This document shows, piece by piece, positions 43,269 to 51,843 of a DNA stretch of 64,000 nt. Below the pieces are notes generated by a model that saw nothing but the letters and a program-made list of their open reading frames with translations, was not told the DNA's origin and made no database searches. This DNA comes from Sphingobium subterraneum (GTDB lineage: Bacteria > Pseudomonadota > Alphaproteobacteria > Sphingomonadales > Sphingomonadaceae). The position numbers and the translations under genes were made by a program. How positions within the stretch are numbered: position 1 is the first letter of the stretch; each line of letters starts with the position of its first letter. The stretch spans positions 598,001 through 662,000 of the forward strand of contig NZ_JACIJP010000002.1 in the NCBI RefSeq assembly GCF_014199435.1, in the 5' to 3' direction.

Positions 43269-44156
43269 TCACGCCTCCTGTTCCGTCAGCCAGTGCAGCA
43301 ACAGGTGATGCGCGACCGTCATTTCGCGGGGAAAGAGGAAGCGTGCGTCTGGACTGCCTTCGAAAGCGGTACGGACGCCGGCTGCGTCGATCCAGAAGGC
43401 ATCCTCGATTTCGGTGGCATCAAGCTTCAGCCTTTTGTCGGGCACCTGGGCGATGCACGCGATCATCAGCGAAGAGGGGAAAGGCCAGGGCTGGCTCATC
43501 ACATAGCGCACATCGGTCGCGACAACGCCCGCCTCCTCGAACAGTTCGCGGGCGACCGCGCCCTCGACGGTCTCGCCCGGCTCAATGAACCCGGCGAGCG
43601 CGGAATAGCGGCCCTGCGGCCAGCGATGCTGACGGCCGAGCAGGATCTCGCCCTCGCATTCCGCCAGCATGATCGTGACCGGATCGACGCGGGGAAAATG
43701 CTCCGCCCCGCACTGGCCGCAATGGCGTGACCAGCCCGCCTTTGCAGGCACGGTCGGCGTTCCGCATACAGCGCAAAAGCCATGGCGCGCATGCCAGTCG
43801 AGCAGGCTGCGCGCGCCGCCATAGAGCGCCAGCTCTTCCGCACGCAGCACGTCCGCCGCGTCCCAGACCCCCTGGCTCTGCGTCACGCCATGGGGAATGT
43901 CGGCGGACAGCTGAACGAACAGCGGCGCTTCCGCACCCTCCAGCCCGAGCAGCACATAATCGTCCATCCTCGCGCCCGCGGGCAGCGGTTCCCGCTCCAG
44001 CATGTCGCCCCACAGCACGGGATCCAGGCCACGAAGCACCAGTCGCGCGGCCTCGGGATGGGCGAAGGCGCGCGCGATCGCGGCGGGGTCGGTGCGCACA
44101 TGGTCGGCGCGGTCGATACTGGGCGCGGCAAATCCGGGCAGCGACTGTCTCTTCAT
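43269..44156 (-). CDS. nudC: NAD(H) pyrophosphatase / NAD-capped RNA decapping enzyme
   Basis: A 295-residue Nudix hydrolase. It shows a zinc ribbon (FCAVCGTPT...HCGQCGAEHFPRVDP), the Nudix box GFIEPGETVEGAVARELFEE, and the NudC-specific SQPWPFPSSLM after it. It splits NAD(H) and can remove NAD caps from RNA. ATG 44156 has GGGAGA upstream and overlaps the mutY stop (ATGA). About 110 bases separate it from pmbA. Confidence 0.93.
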   Translation of the reverse strand: MKRQSLPGFAAPSIDRADHVRTDPAAIARAFAHPEAARLVLRGLDPVLWGDMLEREPLPAGARMDDYVLLGLEGAEAPLFVQLSADIPHGVTQSQGVWDAADVLRAEELALYGGARSLLDWHARHGFCAVCGTPTVPAKAGWSRHCGQCGAEHFPRVDPVTIMLAECEGEILLGRQHRWPQGRYSALAGFIEPGETVEGAVARELFEEAGVVATDVRYVMSQPWPFPSSLMIACIAQVPDKRLKLDATEIEDAFWIDAAGVRTAFEGSPDARFLFPREMTVAHHLLLHWLTEQEA

Positions 44157-45268
44157 GCATTCTCCCGGAGGGCGAGGCGGGCAACCTTGGCGAACACGCC
44201 GGGCAACCCGGCATCGGCCAGCGATGCGAGCGGCCACCATTCTCCATCGCCGCCCGGCAGGCAATCACTTTGTTGCGCAACGCGCAGCCGCTCGACGGTC
44301 AGCGTCAACGCAAAGTGCGAAAACACATGCTCAACCGGACTGTTGAGCGCCTGCCACGGCCCCGCCAGCGGGGGCGGTGCGGTCTGTTGCCAACTGGTAC
44401 GGCTGTCCCAGTCGGTGCCGGGTAGGCCGCGCATTCCGCCGAGCATCCGTTTGGCCGGGCGCTGCTCGATCCATACCTGGCCGTCATCGCGCTCCAGCCA
44501 CCAGACTGTGCCGGTGCGGCGGGGTTTCTCCCCCTTGGCGGGCTTGACCGGATAGGCGGCGGGATCGCCCGATTGCGCCGCCCGGCAGTCACTTCGCAGC
44601 GGGCAGAGCAGGCATTGGGGATTGCGCGGCGTGCAGAGGCTTGAACCCAGATCCATCATCGCCTGCGCGAAGTCGCCCGCTCGTTCATTCGGGGTGATAC
44701 TGTCCGCCGCCGTGCGGATCGCGGGACGCGCGGCGGGCAGCGGCGTGCCGATCGCGAACAGGCGCGCGACCACCCGCTCGACATTGGCGTCGACCACCAC
44801 CGCGCGCTGGCCAAAGGCGATCGCCGCAATCGCCGCCGCCGTATACGCCCCGACGCCTGGCAGCGCGCGAAGGCCCGCTTCGCTATCGGGGAAGCGCCCG
44901 CGCTGCTCCCCCGCAACCACCCGCGCGCAGGCGAGCAGGTTGCGCGCCCGGGCGTAATAGCCCAGCCCCGCCCACGCCGCCATCACGTCGGCGTCAGCGG
45001 CATCCGCCAATGCATCCACCGTAGGCCAGCGCCGGGTGAACGTGTCAAAATAGGGGATGACCGCCGCCACGGTCGTTTGCTGGAGCATAATTTCCGACAG
45101 CCAGACACGATAGGGATCGGGCTGTTGCGTGCTTCCGGGACGAATGCGCCACGGCAGGGTGCGGGCATGCGCGTCATAATGCGCCAGCAACCTGTCGGCG
45201 ATGGACGGCGCCGGGGGAGAAAGCGGTGGGGTGGGAGCAACAGGCAACGTTCGGCACTCGACGGGCAT
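44153..45268 (-). CDS. mutY: A/G-specific adenine glycosylase
   Basis: A 371-residue base-excision enzyme removing adenine opposite 8-oxoguanine. The catalytic Glu is in WLSEIMLQQTTV, the helix-hairpin-helix in LRALPGVGAYTAAAIAAIAFG with the Asp in VVDANVERV, the 4Fe-4S site in CTPRNPQCLLCPLRSDC (C-x6-C-x2-C-x5-C), and a NUDIX-like 8-oxoG recognition domain follows. It starts the mutY-nudC-pmbA-cysQ operon, divergent from dciA with 25 bases between starts, so the promoters must overlap. Confidence 0.95.
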   Translation of the reverse strand: MPVECRTLPVAPTPPLSPPAPSIADRLLAHYDAHARTLPWRIRPGSTQQPDPYRVWLSEIMLQQTTVAAVIPYFDTFTRRWPTVDALADAADADVMAAWAGLGYYARARNLLACARVVAGEQRGRFPDSEAGLRALPGVGAYTAAAIAAIAFGQRAVVVDANVERVVARLFAIGTPLPAARPAIRTAADSITPNERAGDFAQAMMDLGSSLCTPRNPQCLLCPLRSDCRAAQSGDPAAYPVKPAKGEKPRRTGTVWWLERDDGQVWIEQRPAKRMLGGMRGLPGTDWDSRTSWQQTAPPPLAGPWQALNSPVEHVFSHFALTLTVERLRVAQQSDCLPGGDGEWWPLASLADAGLPGVFAKVARLALRENA

Positions 45269-45293
45269 GCCCCCCTATGCCATGATGCGCGCC

Positions 45294-45851
45294 ATGACGG
45301 AACCGGGCAAAATCGATGGCAAAAAGCCTGCGCGCAAGGGCACAAAAGCCGCGGGCGATGACGAACCGCGCCGCGTTAATGGGCCGCGCGCGATCGCCGA
45401 CCTGATGCCGCGAATCGGCGACGCCGCGTTCCGTCGCTTCGGCTTCGTGCAGTCGAGCATTGTCACCCGCTGGGCGGAAATCGTGGGCGAGCGTACAGCG
45501 GCGATATCCGCCCCGGAGTCGATCCGCTTTCCGGCGGGCAAGAAGGCTGAAGGGACGCTGGCCCTGACGGTGATGGGTGGCCACGCGCCGATCGTCCAGC
45601 ATATCGTCCCCGACATCATCGAGCGGGTGAACCGTTTTTTCGGCTATGCCGCTGTGACGCGCGTCGCCATCAAGCAGGGGGAGGTCGCCCGGCGGGAACC
45701 GGAGCGTCGCCCGCCGCCCGCCAATCTGCGTCCGATCCCGACCGAGCTGGGCGATTCGCTGCGCAGCATCGGCGATCCGGAACTGCGCGCCGTGCTGGAA
45801 GCCATGGCACAGGGACTTGCCAACAGCGCGCCCATCGGCAAGATCGGCTGA
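45294..45851 (+). CDS. dciA: DUF721 protein, probable DciA helicase loader
   Basis: A 185-residue protein. The DUF721 domain covers residues about 30-125: IADLMPRIGDAAFRRFGFVQ, VTRWAEIVGERTAAISAPES, LTVMGGHAPIVQHIVPDIIE, RVNRFFGYAAVTRVAI. DciA is the ancestral loader of the replicative helicase DnaB in bacteria without DnaC. The C-terminal 60 residues are Pro/Arg-rich and probably flexible. Several in-frame starts exist (45267, 45294 and between); MTEPGKIDG is chosen. It is followed by the DsbA-like and smc genes, an order common in alphaproteobacteria. Confidence 0.8.
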   Translation: MTEPGKIDGKKPARKGTKAAGDDEPRRVNGPRAIADLMPRIGDAAFRRFGFVQSSIVTRWAEIVGERTAAISAPESIRFPAGKKAEGTLALTVMGGHAPIVQHIVPDIIERVNRFFGYAAVTRVAIKQGEVARREPERRPPPANLRPIPTELGDSLRSIGDPELRAVLEAMAQGLANSAPIGKIG

Positions 45852-45884
45852 ACCCTCCTCTCCCAGTCGCCGGACCTGTTCATC

Positions 45885-46571
45885 ATGCCCTTCACCCGCG
45901 TTGTTCTCTCGTTGCTGGCCCTTATGCTTATGCAGGGAATGGCGCATGCTGCGCCGCCCCGGGACTGGACGCGGGCTGTCGCCTCTTCGCCCATCGGAGG
46001 GACGATTATGGGCAATCCCGCCGCTCCCACGAAGCTCGTCGAATATGTGAGCTATACCTGTCCGCATTGCGCGCACTTTGTGGCGGATGCGAGCGCACCG
46101 CTGCGCAGCGGCTGGATACGCGGCGGCAAGGCGAGCGTCGAGGTGCGCAATCTGGTGCGGGATCGCTACGACCTCACGGCCGCGCTGTTGGCGCGCTGCG
46201 GAGGCCCGGCGCGCTTTTTCGGTGACCACGAAGCGCTGTTCGCCGCGCAGCAGGCCTGGGTCGAAAAAATCATGGCCTATGAAAAGACGCCGTCCACCCT
46301 GCCCGACGATGCTCCGCGCGCGGCGGTGCTCGCCGACATTGCCGACAAGACGGGCTTGCTCGCGCTGATGGCAAAGCGCGGGATCGCTCCCGCCCGGTCG
46401 CGCCAGTGCCTCGCCGATCCCAAGGCGATGCAGGCGGTCCTCGCGATGACCAAGGAAGCGATCGAGGATGTGAAAGCCACCGGCACGCCGAGCTTCGTCA
46501 TCAACGGCACACTGGTCGACGCGCACAACTGGGCCGACCTCGCGCCTTTGTTGCCCGCACCGCAGAAGTGA
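45885..46571 (+). CDS. DsbA-like periplasmic thiol oxidoreductase
   Basis: A 228-residue secreted protein with a signal peptide ending in GMAHA. A thioredoxin_4/DsbA-like domain carries the redox site YTCPHCAHF (about residue 58) and the cis-proline loop GTPSFVINGTLV (about 204). An extra CGG and QCL cysteine pair is present in the helical insert, as in its neighbour. It probably introduces or edits disulfides in exported proteins, being reoxidised by DsbB. Followed after 51 bases by a second, lipid-anchored homologue. Confidence 0.85.
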   Translation: MPFTRVVLSLLALMLMQGMAHAAPPRDWTRAVASSPIGGTIMGNPAAPTKLVEYVSYTCPHCAHFVADASAPLRSGWIRGGKASVEVRNLVRDRYDLTAALLARCGGPARFFGDHEALFAAQQAWVEKIMAYEKTPSTLPDDAPRAAVLADIADKTGLLALMAKRGIAPARSRQCLADPKAMQAVLAMTKEAIEDVKATGTPSFVINGTLVDAHNWADLAPLLPAPQK

Positions 46572-46622
46572 TCTAGTACCGTTCCTGCCCGTACCGAGCC
46601 TATTTCCGGAGCCCGATTCCCG

Positions 46623-47363
46623 ATGAAATCCCTTCGCCTTCTTGCCCTCGTCGTCACCGTCGCCCTCGCTGCCTGCGGTGGCAAGGATGCCGGCAACAGC
46701 GCCGCGCCCGCAAACGCCGCCAATCTTGCGGCGGTCCCGCCCCCGGCGGGCAAGCAGTGGGCCGACGTGGTTGCGGAAAGCCCGGAGCATGGCTTCGTCA
46801 TGGGCAACCCCAGCGCCGCGGTCAAAGTGGCCGAATATGGCTCGTTCACCTGCCCGCACTGCCGCGATTTCGCGACCGAATCGGCCGCTGATGTGCAGGC
46901 GATGGTCAATACCGGCAAGATGAGCTTCGAATTCCGCAACTATGTTCGCGACCCGCTCGACATGACGATGGGCCTGCTCGCCCGCTGCGGCGGCGCGGAA
47001 CCCTTCTTTCCGCTGATGGAGCAGCTGTTCCAGAATCAGGCGGCCGCGTTCGAGAAGTTGCAGGCGGGCGGCGATGGGCCGTATCAGGCGGCGATGGCGC
47101 TTCCGCCCGAGCAGCGCTTCTTCGCGCTGGCACAGGCGGCCGGACTCATCGATTTCGTCAAGCAGCGCGGCATATCGGAGGAAAAGGCGAAGCAGTGCCT
47201 GGGCGATACCAAGACCATCGAGCTGCTGGCGAAGGGCGTGCAGGACGCCAACACACAATACAACATCACCGGCACGCCGACCCTGCTCCTGAACGGCGCC
47301 GTTGTGCCGGAAACGGCCACATGGGACCTGATGAAGGCCAAGCTGAAGGAAGCTGGCCTCTGA
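46623..47363 (+). CDS. DsbA-like thiol oxidoreductase, lipoprotein
   Basis: A 246-residue lipoprotein with lipobox LAAC after a short signal peptide. It has the redox motif FTCPHCRDF (about residue 78) and cis-Pro loop GTPTLLLNGAVV (about 220). It shares with the preceding protein the CGGxxxFF segment and the KQCL/RQCL cysteine, so the two are tandem paralogues, one soluble and one membrane-anchored. It precedes smc by 43 bases. Confidence 0.87.
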   Translation: MKSLRLLALVVTVALAACGGKDAGNSAAPANAANLAAVPPPAGKQWADVVAESPEHGFVMGNPSAAVKVAEYGSFTCPHCRDFATESAADVQAMVNTGKMSFEFRNYVRDPLDMTMGLLARCGGAEPFFPLMEQLFQNQAAAFEKLQAGGDGPYQAAMALPPEQRFFALAQAAGLIDFVKQRGISEEKAKQCLGDTKTIELLAKGVQDANTQYNITGTPTLLLNGAVVPETATWDLMKAKLKEAGL

Positions 47364-47406
47364 TCAGCGCAATCCTCCTTTCCAGCGAGGCGCGGGGGTA
47401 GCGCCG

Positions 47407-50400
47407 ATGGAGATCCGGCGGCTCAAGCTTTCGGGATTCAAAAGCTTCGTCGATGCGACCGAGCTGCGGATCGAGGCTGGCCTGACCGGCGTCGTCGGCC
47501 CCAATGGCTGCGGCAAGTCGAATCTTCTCGAAGCGATCCGCTGGGTCATGGGAGAGGCAAGCGCCCGTTCCATGCGTGGCGGCGGCATGGAAGACGTGAT
47601 CTTCGCGGGCACCGCCACCCGCCCGCGCCGCGACTTCGCAGAGGTTACCCTGCACGCCAGCGTCGCGCCCGGTGAGAGCATCCCTGCCATTGAGGTAGGC
47701 AGCGACGGAGAGCTGGAAATCGTCCGGCGGATCGAACGCGGCGCGGGCAGCGCCTATCGCGCCAACGGGCGCGACGTGCGCGCGAAGGATGTCGCCCTGA
47801 CCTTCGCCGACGCCGCGACCGGCGCGCACAGCCCCGCGCTGGTGAGCCAGGGCAAGATCGCCGCCGTCATCGCCGCACGGCCGCAGGAACGCCGCGCGAT
47901 GCTCGAGGAAGCCGCCGGGATCGCCGGGCTGCATGTCCGCCGCAAGGACGCCGAGCAGAAACTGCGCGCCGCCGAGGCCAATCTCGCGCGGCTCGACGAA
48001 ATTCTCGCCGATATGGACAACCGCGCGGCATCCTTGCGGCGGCAGGCGAAAGCGGCGGAGCGCTACACCCGCCTGTCGGAAGCGATCCGCCTGGCCGAGG
48101 CGCGCGCGCTCTGGTCGCGCTGGCGCGAAGCGGCGACCGCAGCCGAGGCTGCCGTGGTCGAGGCGCGCCTCGCCGAGGAGGCCGTAAGCAAGGCGCAGGA
48201 GGCGCAGCTTGCCGCCGCTGCCTATGCGCGCACCGCGACGGATTCATTGGCCGAGGTGCGCGCCGCCGCCCAGCGTGCACGGGAGGGCGCGAACGAGGCC
48301 GGGCACCGGCTCGCTGCTCTGGAAGCGCAGCGGCAGGAGGCGGTTCGCCGCCTTGCCGACATCGACGCGCAGATGCTCCGGCTCGCCGAGGACCGGGAGC
48401 GGGAAGGCGCGCTCGCCAATGATGCCGCCGACGCCATCGCGCGGCTGACGGAGGAAATTGCGACGCTGAAAGACCGCGTCCGATCCGCCGAAGCTCTCGC
48501 GCCCGAGCGCGCGACGCGCATTTCCGCCGCACAAGAGGATGCCCGCGACACGGAACTGGACCTCGCCCGCGCGATGGCGCGACAGGCGGGCGAGCAGGCG
48601 GAGCTGCGCGTGGCGCAGGCGGCGCTCACCGCCGCGCAATCCCGGCTCGAACGGGCGCAACGGGATGTGACCCGGCTGGAGGCGGAGGCGACAAGCCTGC
48701 CCAACCCGGCACCGCTCGAAACGCAGCGGGAAGAGGGGCTCGCTTCCGCCGCGCAGGCCGAAGCCGAGCGCGAAGATGCCGAAAAAGCCCTGGCCGAAGC
48801 CGAGGCGATCCGCGCGCAGGCGACCGAGGCGCGATCGCACGCTGAATCCGAGCTGTCCGCGGCAAAGGCGGCGCTGGCCGCTCTGGATGCGGAGGCCAGC
48901 GCCCTTACCCGCGCGCTCGACCAGAAAGCGGGCGGGGCACGCCTGCTCGACACGATCAAGGCCGCGCCGGGCTATGAGCATGCGCTCGCCGCCGCGCTGG
49001 GCGATGATCTGGAGGCCGGACTGGACAGCGCCGCCGCGCGCCATTGGGCGGGGGCGGAGGCGCTTCCTGGTGATCCGGCTTTGCCCGACGGCGCGACGGC
49101 CTTAACCGATCATGTCACCGCACCCGCCGCGCTTGCCCGCCGCTTGGCGCAGGTTGCCGTGGTGGAGCGGGATGACGGGTCACTGCTTGCCGTGGGTCAG
49201 CGCCTCGTCACGCGCGATGGGCAGATGCGCCGGTGGGACGGCTATGTCGCGCGCGAAGGGGGAGCCGCCGCCGCGCAGCGTCTGATCCGGCAGAACCGCC
49301 TCGACGCAATCGCCGCGCAACGGCCTGAGGCTGCCGGAGCCGTGGAGGCCGCGCAGGACACATTGGCGCGCGTCACCGCTGCCGCCGCCGAAGCCAGCGC
49401 GGCCATCACCCAGCACCGCGCCACGCTCGCGCAGGCGGAACGCACCATCGCGGACGCCACGCGCCGGGCAGGCGACGCCGCCGCGCAGATCGAGCGCATT
49501 GCCGCCCGGCGGGAGGACAGCGCCGCCCGCCTCGCCCATGCGCGGGAAGATTTCGCCGCCAGTCTGGCCGAGCATGAAGCTGCGCAGCAAGCGCGCGCCA
49601 ACATGCCCGACGGCACCGAGACCGCCGCGCTCGTCGCGACCCTCTCCGCCACCAGCGAAAAGGCGCATCAGGCGGTCAGCCAGTTGCAGGCCGACGCCGT
49701 GCTGGCCGAGCGTGCGCTGGCAAGCGACCGCGACCGCATCACCGCCGCCGAAGGCGAGATCAAGAGCTGGCGCGCCCGATCCGGCGAAGCCGTGCGACGC
49801 GTCGCGGACATGGCGGCGCGGCATGAGGCTATGCTGGTGGAGCAGCAGACGCTGCGGGATCGCCCCGCCGCGCTCGACGAGGACATCGCCGGGCTGCGCG
49901 AAGAAAGCGCCACCCTTGCCGCCGCTGCGCAGGCCGCGCAGGAAGAGGAGCGCGCCGCGGAAGGCGCGCTGCGTCAGGCGGAGGAGCGCCATCACCAGAC
50001 CGGGGAGGCGCTCTCGCTCGCCCGCGAGGCGCGCGCCGGGGCCGCCGCCCGCGCCGAAAGCGCGCAGGCGCGCCGGGTCGAACTGGCGCAATCGTCGGGC
50101 GAGCGTTTCGAATGTCCGCCCGCCGTGCTGCCCGAGCGGCTGGGCTTTGCCAGCGCGGACGTCGGCAGCGCGCAGACCGAGCAGGCGGAGCTCGACCGGC
50201 TGACCGCCGAGCGCGAACGGATCGGCCCGGTCAACCTCGTCGCCGCGAGCGAACTCGCCGAGCTGGAAGGGCTGCAGGAAACCAGCCGCGCAGAAAGCGC
50301 CGAACTCACTCAGGCGATCCACCAGTTGCGCGGATCGATAGGCAGTTTGAACCGCGAGGGGCGCGCGCGGCTGCTTGCCGCGTTCGAGGCCGTCGACGGG

Positions 50401-50847
50401 CATTTCCGCCGCCTGTTCACCGCACTGTTCAACGGCGGGCAGGCGCGGCTGGAACTGATCGAGAGCGACGATCCGCTGGAGGCGGGCCTTGAGATCCTCG
50501 CCCAGCCGCCGGGCAAGAAGCTCTCGACCCTCACCCTGCTGTCCGGCGGAGAACAGGCGCTGACCGCGGTCGCGCTGATCTTCGGCCTGTTCCTCACCAA
50601 CCCCGCGCCGATCTGCGTGCTGGACGAAGTTGACGCGCCGCTCGACGACGCCAATGTCGAGCGCTTCTGCGACCTCCTCGACCAGATGGTCCGCGACACC
50701 CGCACCCGCTACCTCATCGTCACCCACAACGCCGTCACCATGGCGCGCATGCACCGCCTGTTCGGCGTGACGATGGTGGAACAGGGCGTGAGCCGGCTGG
50801 TATCGGTGGACCTCGGCGCGGCGGAGGAACTGCTGGCGGCGGAGTGA
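47407..50847 (+). CDS. smc: chromosome segregation protein SMC
   Basis: A 1146-residue ATPase of chromosome condensation. Walker A GPNGCGKS is at residues 31-38, two long Ala/Glu/Arg-rich coiled coils flank a hinge at about 515-620, and the C-terminal head carries LSGGEQALTAVALIFGLFL (signature) and ICVLDEVDAPLDDAN (Walker B, D-loop). Length fits the family. No scpA/scpB is nearby. The block dciA / DsbA-like / smc is a recurrent alphaproteobacterial arrangement. Two palindromic repeats follow the stop within 12 bases and may end transcription. Confidence 0.96.
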   Translation: MEIRRLKLSGFKSFVDATELRIEAGLTGVVGPNGCGKSNLLEAIRWVMGEASARSMRGGGMEDVIFAGTATRPRRDFAEVTLHASVAPGESIPAIEVGSDGELEIVRRIERGAGSAYRANGRDVRAKDVALTFADAATGAHSPALVSQGKIAAVIAARPQERRAMLEEAAGIAGLHVRRKDAEQKLRAAEANLARLDEILADMDNRAASLRRQAKAAERYTRLSEAIRLAEARALWSRWREAATAAEAAVVEARLAEEAVSKAQEAQLAAAAYARTATDSLAEVRAAAQRAREGANEAGHRLAALEAQRQEAVRRLADIDAQMLRLAEDREREGALANDAADAIARLTEEIATLKDRVRSAEALAPERATRISAAQEDARDTELDLARAMARQAGEQAELRVAQAALTAAQSRLERAQRDVTRLEAEATSLPNPAPLETQREEGLASAAQAEAEREDAEKALAEAEAIRAQATEARSHAESELSAAKAALAALDAEASALTRALDQKAGGARLLDTIKAAPGYEHALAAALGDDLEAGLDSAAARHWAGAEALPGDPALPDGATALTDHVTAPAALARRLAQVAVVERDDGSLLAVGQRLVTRDGQMRRWDGYVAREGGAAAAQRLIRQNRLDAIAAQRPEAAGAVEAAQDTLARVTAAAAEASAAITQHRATLAQAERTIADATRRAGDAAAQIERIAARREDSAARLAHAREDFAASLAEHEAAQQARANMPDGTETAALVATLSATSEKAHQAVSQLQADAVLAERALASDRDRITAAEGEIKSWRARSGEAVRRVADMAARHEAMLVEQQTLRDRPAALDEDIAGLREESATLAAAAQAAQEEERAAEGALRQAEERHHQTGEALSLAREARAGAAARAESAQARRVELAQSSGERFECPPAVLPERLGFASADVGSAQTEQAELDRLTAERERIGPVNLVAASELAELEGLQETSRAESAELTQAIHQLRGSIGSLNREGRARLLAAFEAVDGHFRRLFTALFNGGQARLELIESDDPLEAGLEILAQPPGKKLSTLTLLSGGEQALTAVALIFGLFLTNPAPICVLDEVDAPLDDANVERFCDLLDQMVRDTRTRYLIVTHNAVTMARMHRLFGVTMVEQGVSRLVSVDLGAAEELLAAE

Positions 50848-50858
50848 GGTCCATACTC

Positions 50859-50940
50859 CCGTCACCGCAGCGCAGGCTGGGGTCTCAGGCCCGGAAGCGC
50901 GCCATTCGGCACAAGATGGCAGCCTGCGCTGGCATGACGG
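50859..50940. repeat. palindromic CAGCGCAGGCTG repeat behind smc
   Basis: The left arm begins CCGTCACCGCAGCGCAGGCTG and the right arm is its imperfect reverse complement ending AGCGCTGGCATGACGG or close to it (CAGCCTGCGCTGGCATGACG). It differs from the CCGTTCG family and represents a second palindromic repeat type. It starts 12 bases behind the smc stop, where it can fold into a long hairpin. Confidence 0.75.
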
Positions 50941-50965
50941 TTAGAGCATCAAGCCTAATCTTACC

Positions 50966-51068
50966 CGTTCATCCTGAGTAGCCATTGAGCTTGTCGAAAT
51001 GGCGTATCGAAGGACGGCCCTTCGATACGGGCCTTCGCCGAGCTCAGTCCCTACTCAGGGCGAACGGA
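50966..51068. repeat. palindromic CCGTTCG-type repeat, third copy
   Basis: Outer arms CCGTTCATCCTGAGTAG and CTACTCAGGGCGAACGG pair; the core holds a perfect 11-bp hairpin CGTATCGAAGG/CCTTCGATACG (51005-51030). Same family as 13878 and 16411. With the element at 50859 it fills almost the whole 264-base gap between smc and the next gene. Confidence 0.8.
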
Positions 51069-51111
51069 GGTGATTCAGATTGATGGTTCGATCCTCTGTT
51101 TCGCAAACCCC

Positions 51112-51504
51112 TCAGTAATGTCGCGCCGATGGCGCTGCACGCCAGATATACAAATCATCGTCCCGGTAAATAATTGCGCTGTCGTTCTGCCAGCGGTCAG
51201 AGCGGGGTCTGTCGCCCACGCGGATCGTTTGTGATCGAAAGCCGCATCGATATACCCGCGAAAAGTCTATTCCATACTGCAAGCGATCTGACCGGGTAGC
51301 AGGGGTACATCGAGCACCTTTCGTGACAATCCTAAAGATGTTCGCTACCGGACAGTCATTATCGGGGCCCAGGCCAGCGCAACTGTCATCAAAACGATCG
51401 AAGGTGAGCGCTCGGCCTATCTCTTTATGGGAGGGACCGTCGCTGACATCGATAGCGCCCTTGTTGAGGGCTGCCGAAGCGAGAATGGCCAACAGTGCCG
51501 ACAT
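51112..51504 (-). CDS. hypothetical secreted protein of unusual composition
   Basis: A 130-residue protein, unrecognised. The first 18 residues (SALLAILASAALNKGAID) look like a short signal peptide; two or three cysteines (DSCAG, NDCPV, ARCTP, YRCGF) would be exported. Codon use is less GC-rich than in the flanking genes. It lies two bases behind the PhnA-like gene on the same strand and next to the palindromic repeats, so it may be a recent insertion. Low certainty that it is a genuine family member of anything. Confidence 0.5.
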   Translation of the reverse strand: MSALLAILASAALNKGAIDVSDGPSHKEIGRALTFDRFDDSCAGLGPDNDCPVANIFRIVTKGARCTPATRSDRLQYGIDFSRVYRCGFRSQTIRVGDRPRSDRWQNDSAIIYRDDDLYIWRAAPSARHY

Positions 51505-51506
51505 CC

Positions 51507-51812
51507 CTACCGCTTCTTCACAAACTCCGCCCGCAGCACCAGGCCCTTGATCCCCTCGTAGCGGCAGTCGATTTCCTGGGGGTCGCCGGTCAGGCGAATG
51601 GACTTGATGAGGGTGCCGCGTTTCAGCGTCTGGCCCGCGCCCTTGACGGTCAGATCCTTGATGAGTGTCACCTGATCGCCATCGGCCAGCAGATTGCCGA
51701 CCGCATCGCGCACTTCCACCGCGTCACCCGCCGCCATACTCGCGGCCACCTGCGACGCGGGCAGCCATTCGCCGCTCGCCTCGTCGAACACATAGTCTTC
51801 ATCTTCGCCCAT
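51507..51812 (-). CDS. PhnA/YjdM-like protein without the zinc ribbon
   Basis: A 101-residue protein. Residues 33-101 match the C-terminal PhnA domain closely: VRDAVGNLLADGDQVTLIKD, LTVKG, KRGTLIKSIRL, EIDCRYEGIKGLVLRAEFVK. The N-terminal Cys4 zinc ribbon of E. coli YjdM is replaced by an acidic stretch (DEDYVFDEASGEWLPASQ). The family was named for phosphonate use but its function is unknown. Follows lysE in the lepA operon after 31 bases. Confidence 0.8.
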   Translation of the reverse strand: MGEDEDYVFDEASGEWLPASQVAASMAAGDAVEVRDAVGNLLADGDQVTLIKDLTVKGAGQTLKRGTLIKSIRLTGDPQEIDCRYEGIKGLVLRAEFVKKR

Positions 51813-51843
51813 AGACGGGGCATGGACGAGCGGGGGACACCCG

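Noticed and set aside
45174-47258. 694-codon minus-strand frame opposite dciA and the DsbA-like genes
   Set aside because: Antisense artefact of GC-rich codons; crosses several real genes and their gaps.
49180-50865. 561-codon minus-strand frame opposite smc
   Set aside because: Shadow of the coiled-coil coding sequence; Leu/Arg/Gly-rich without structure.
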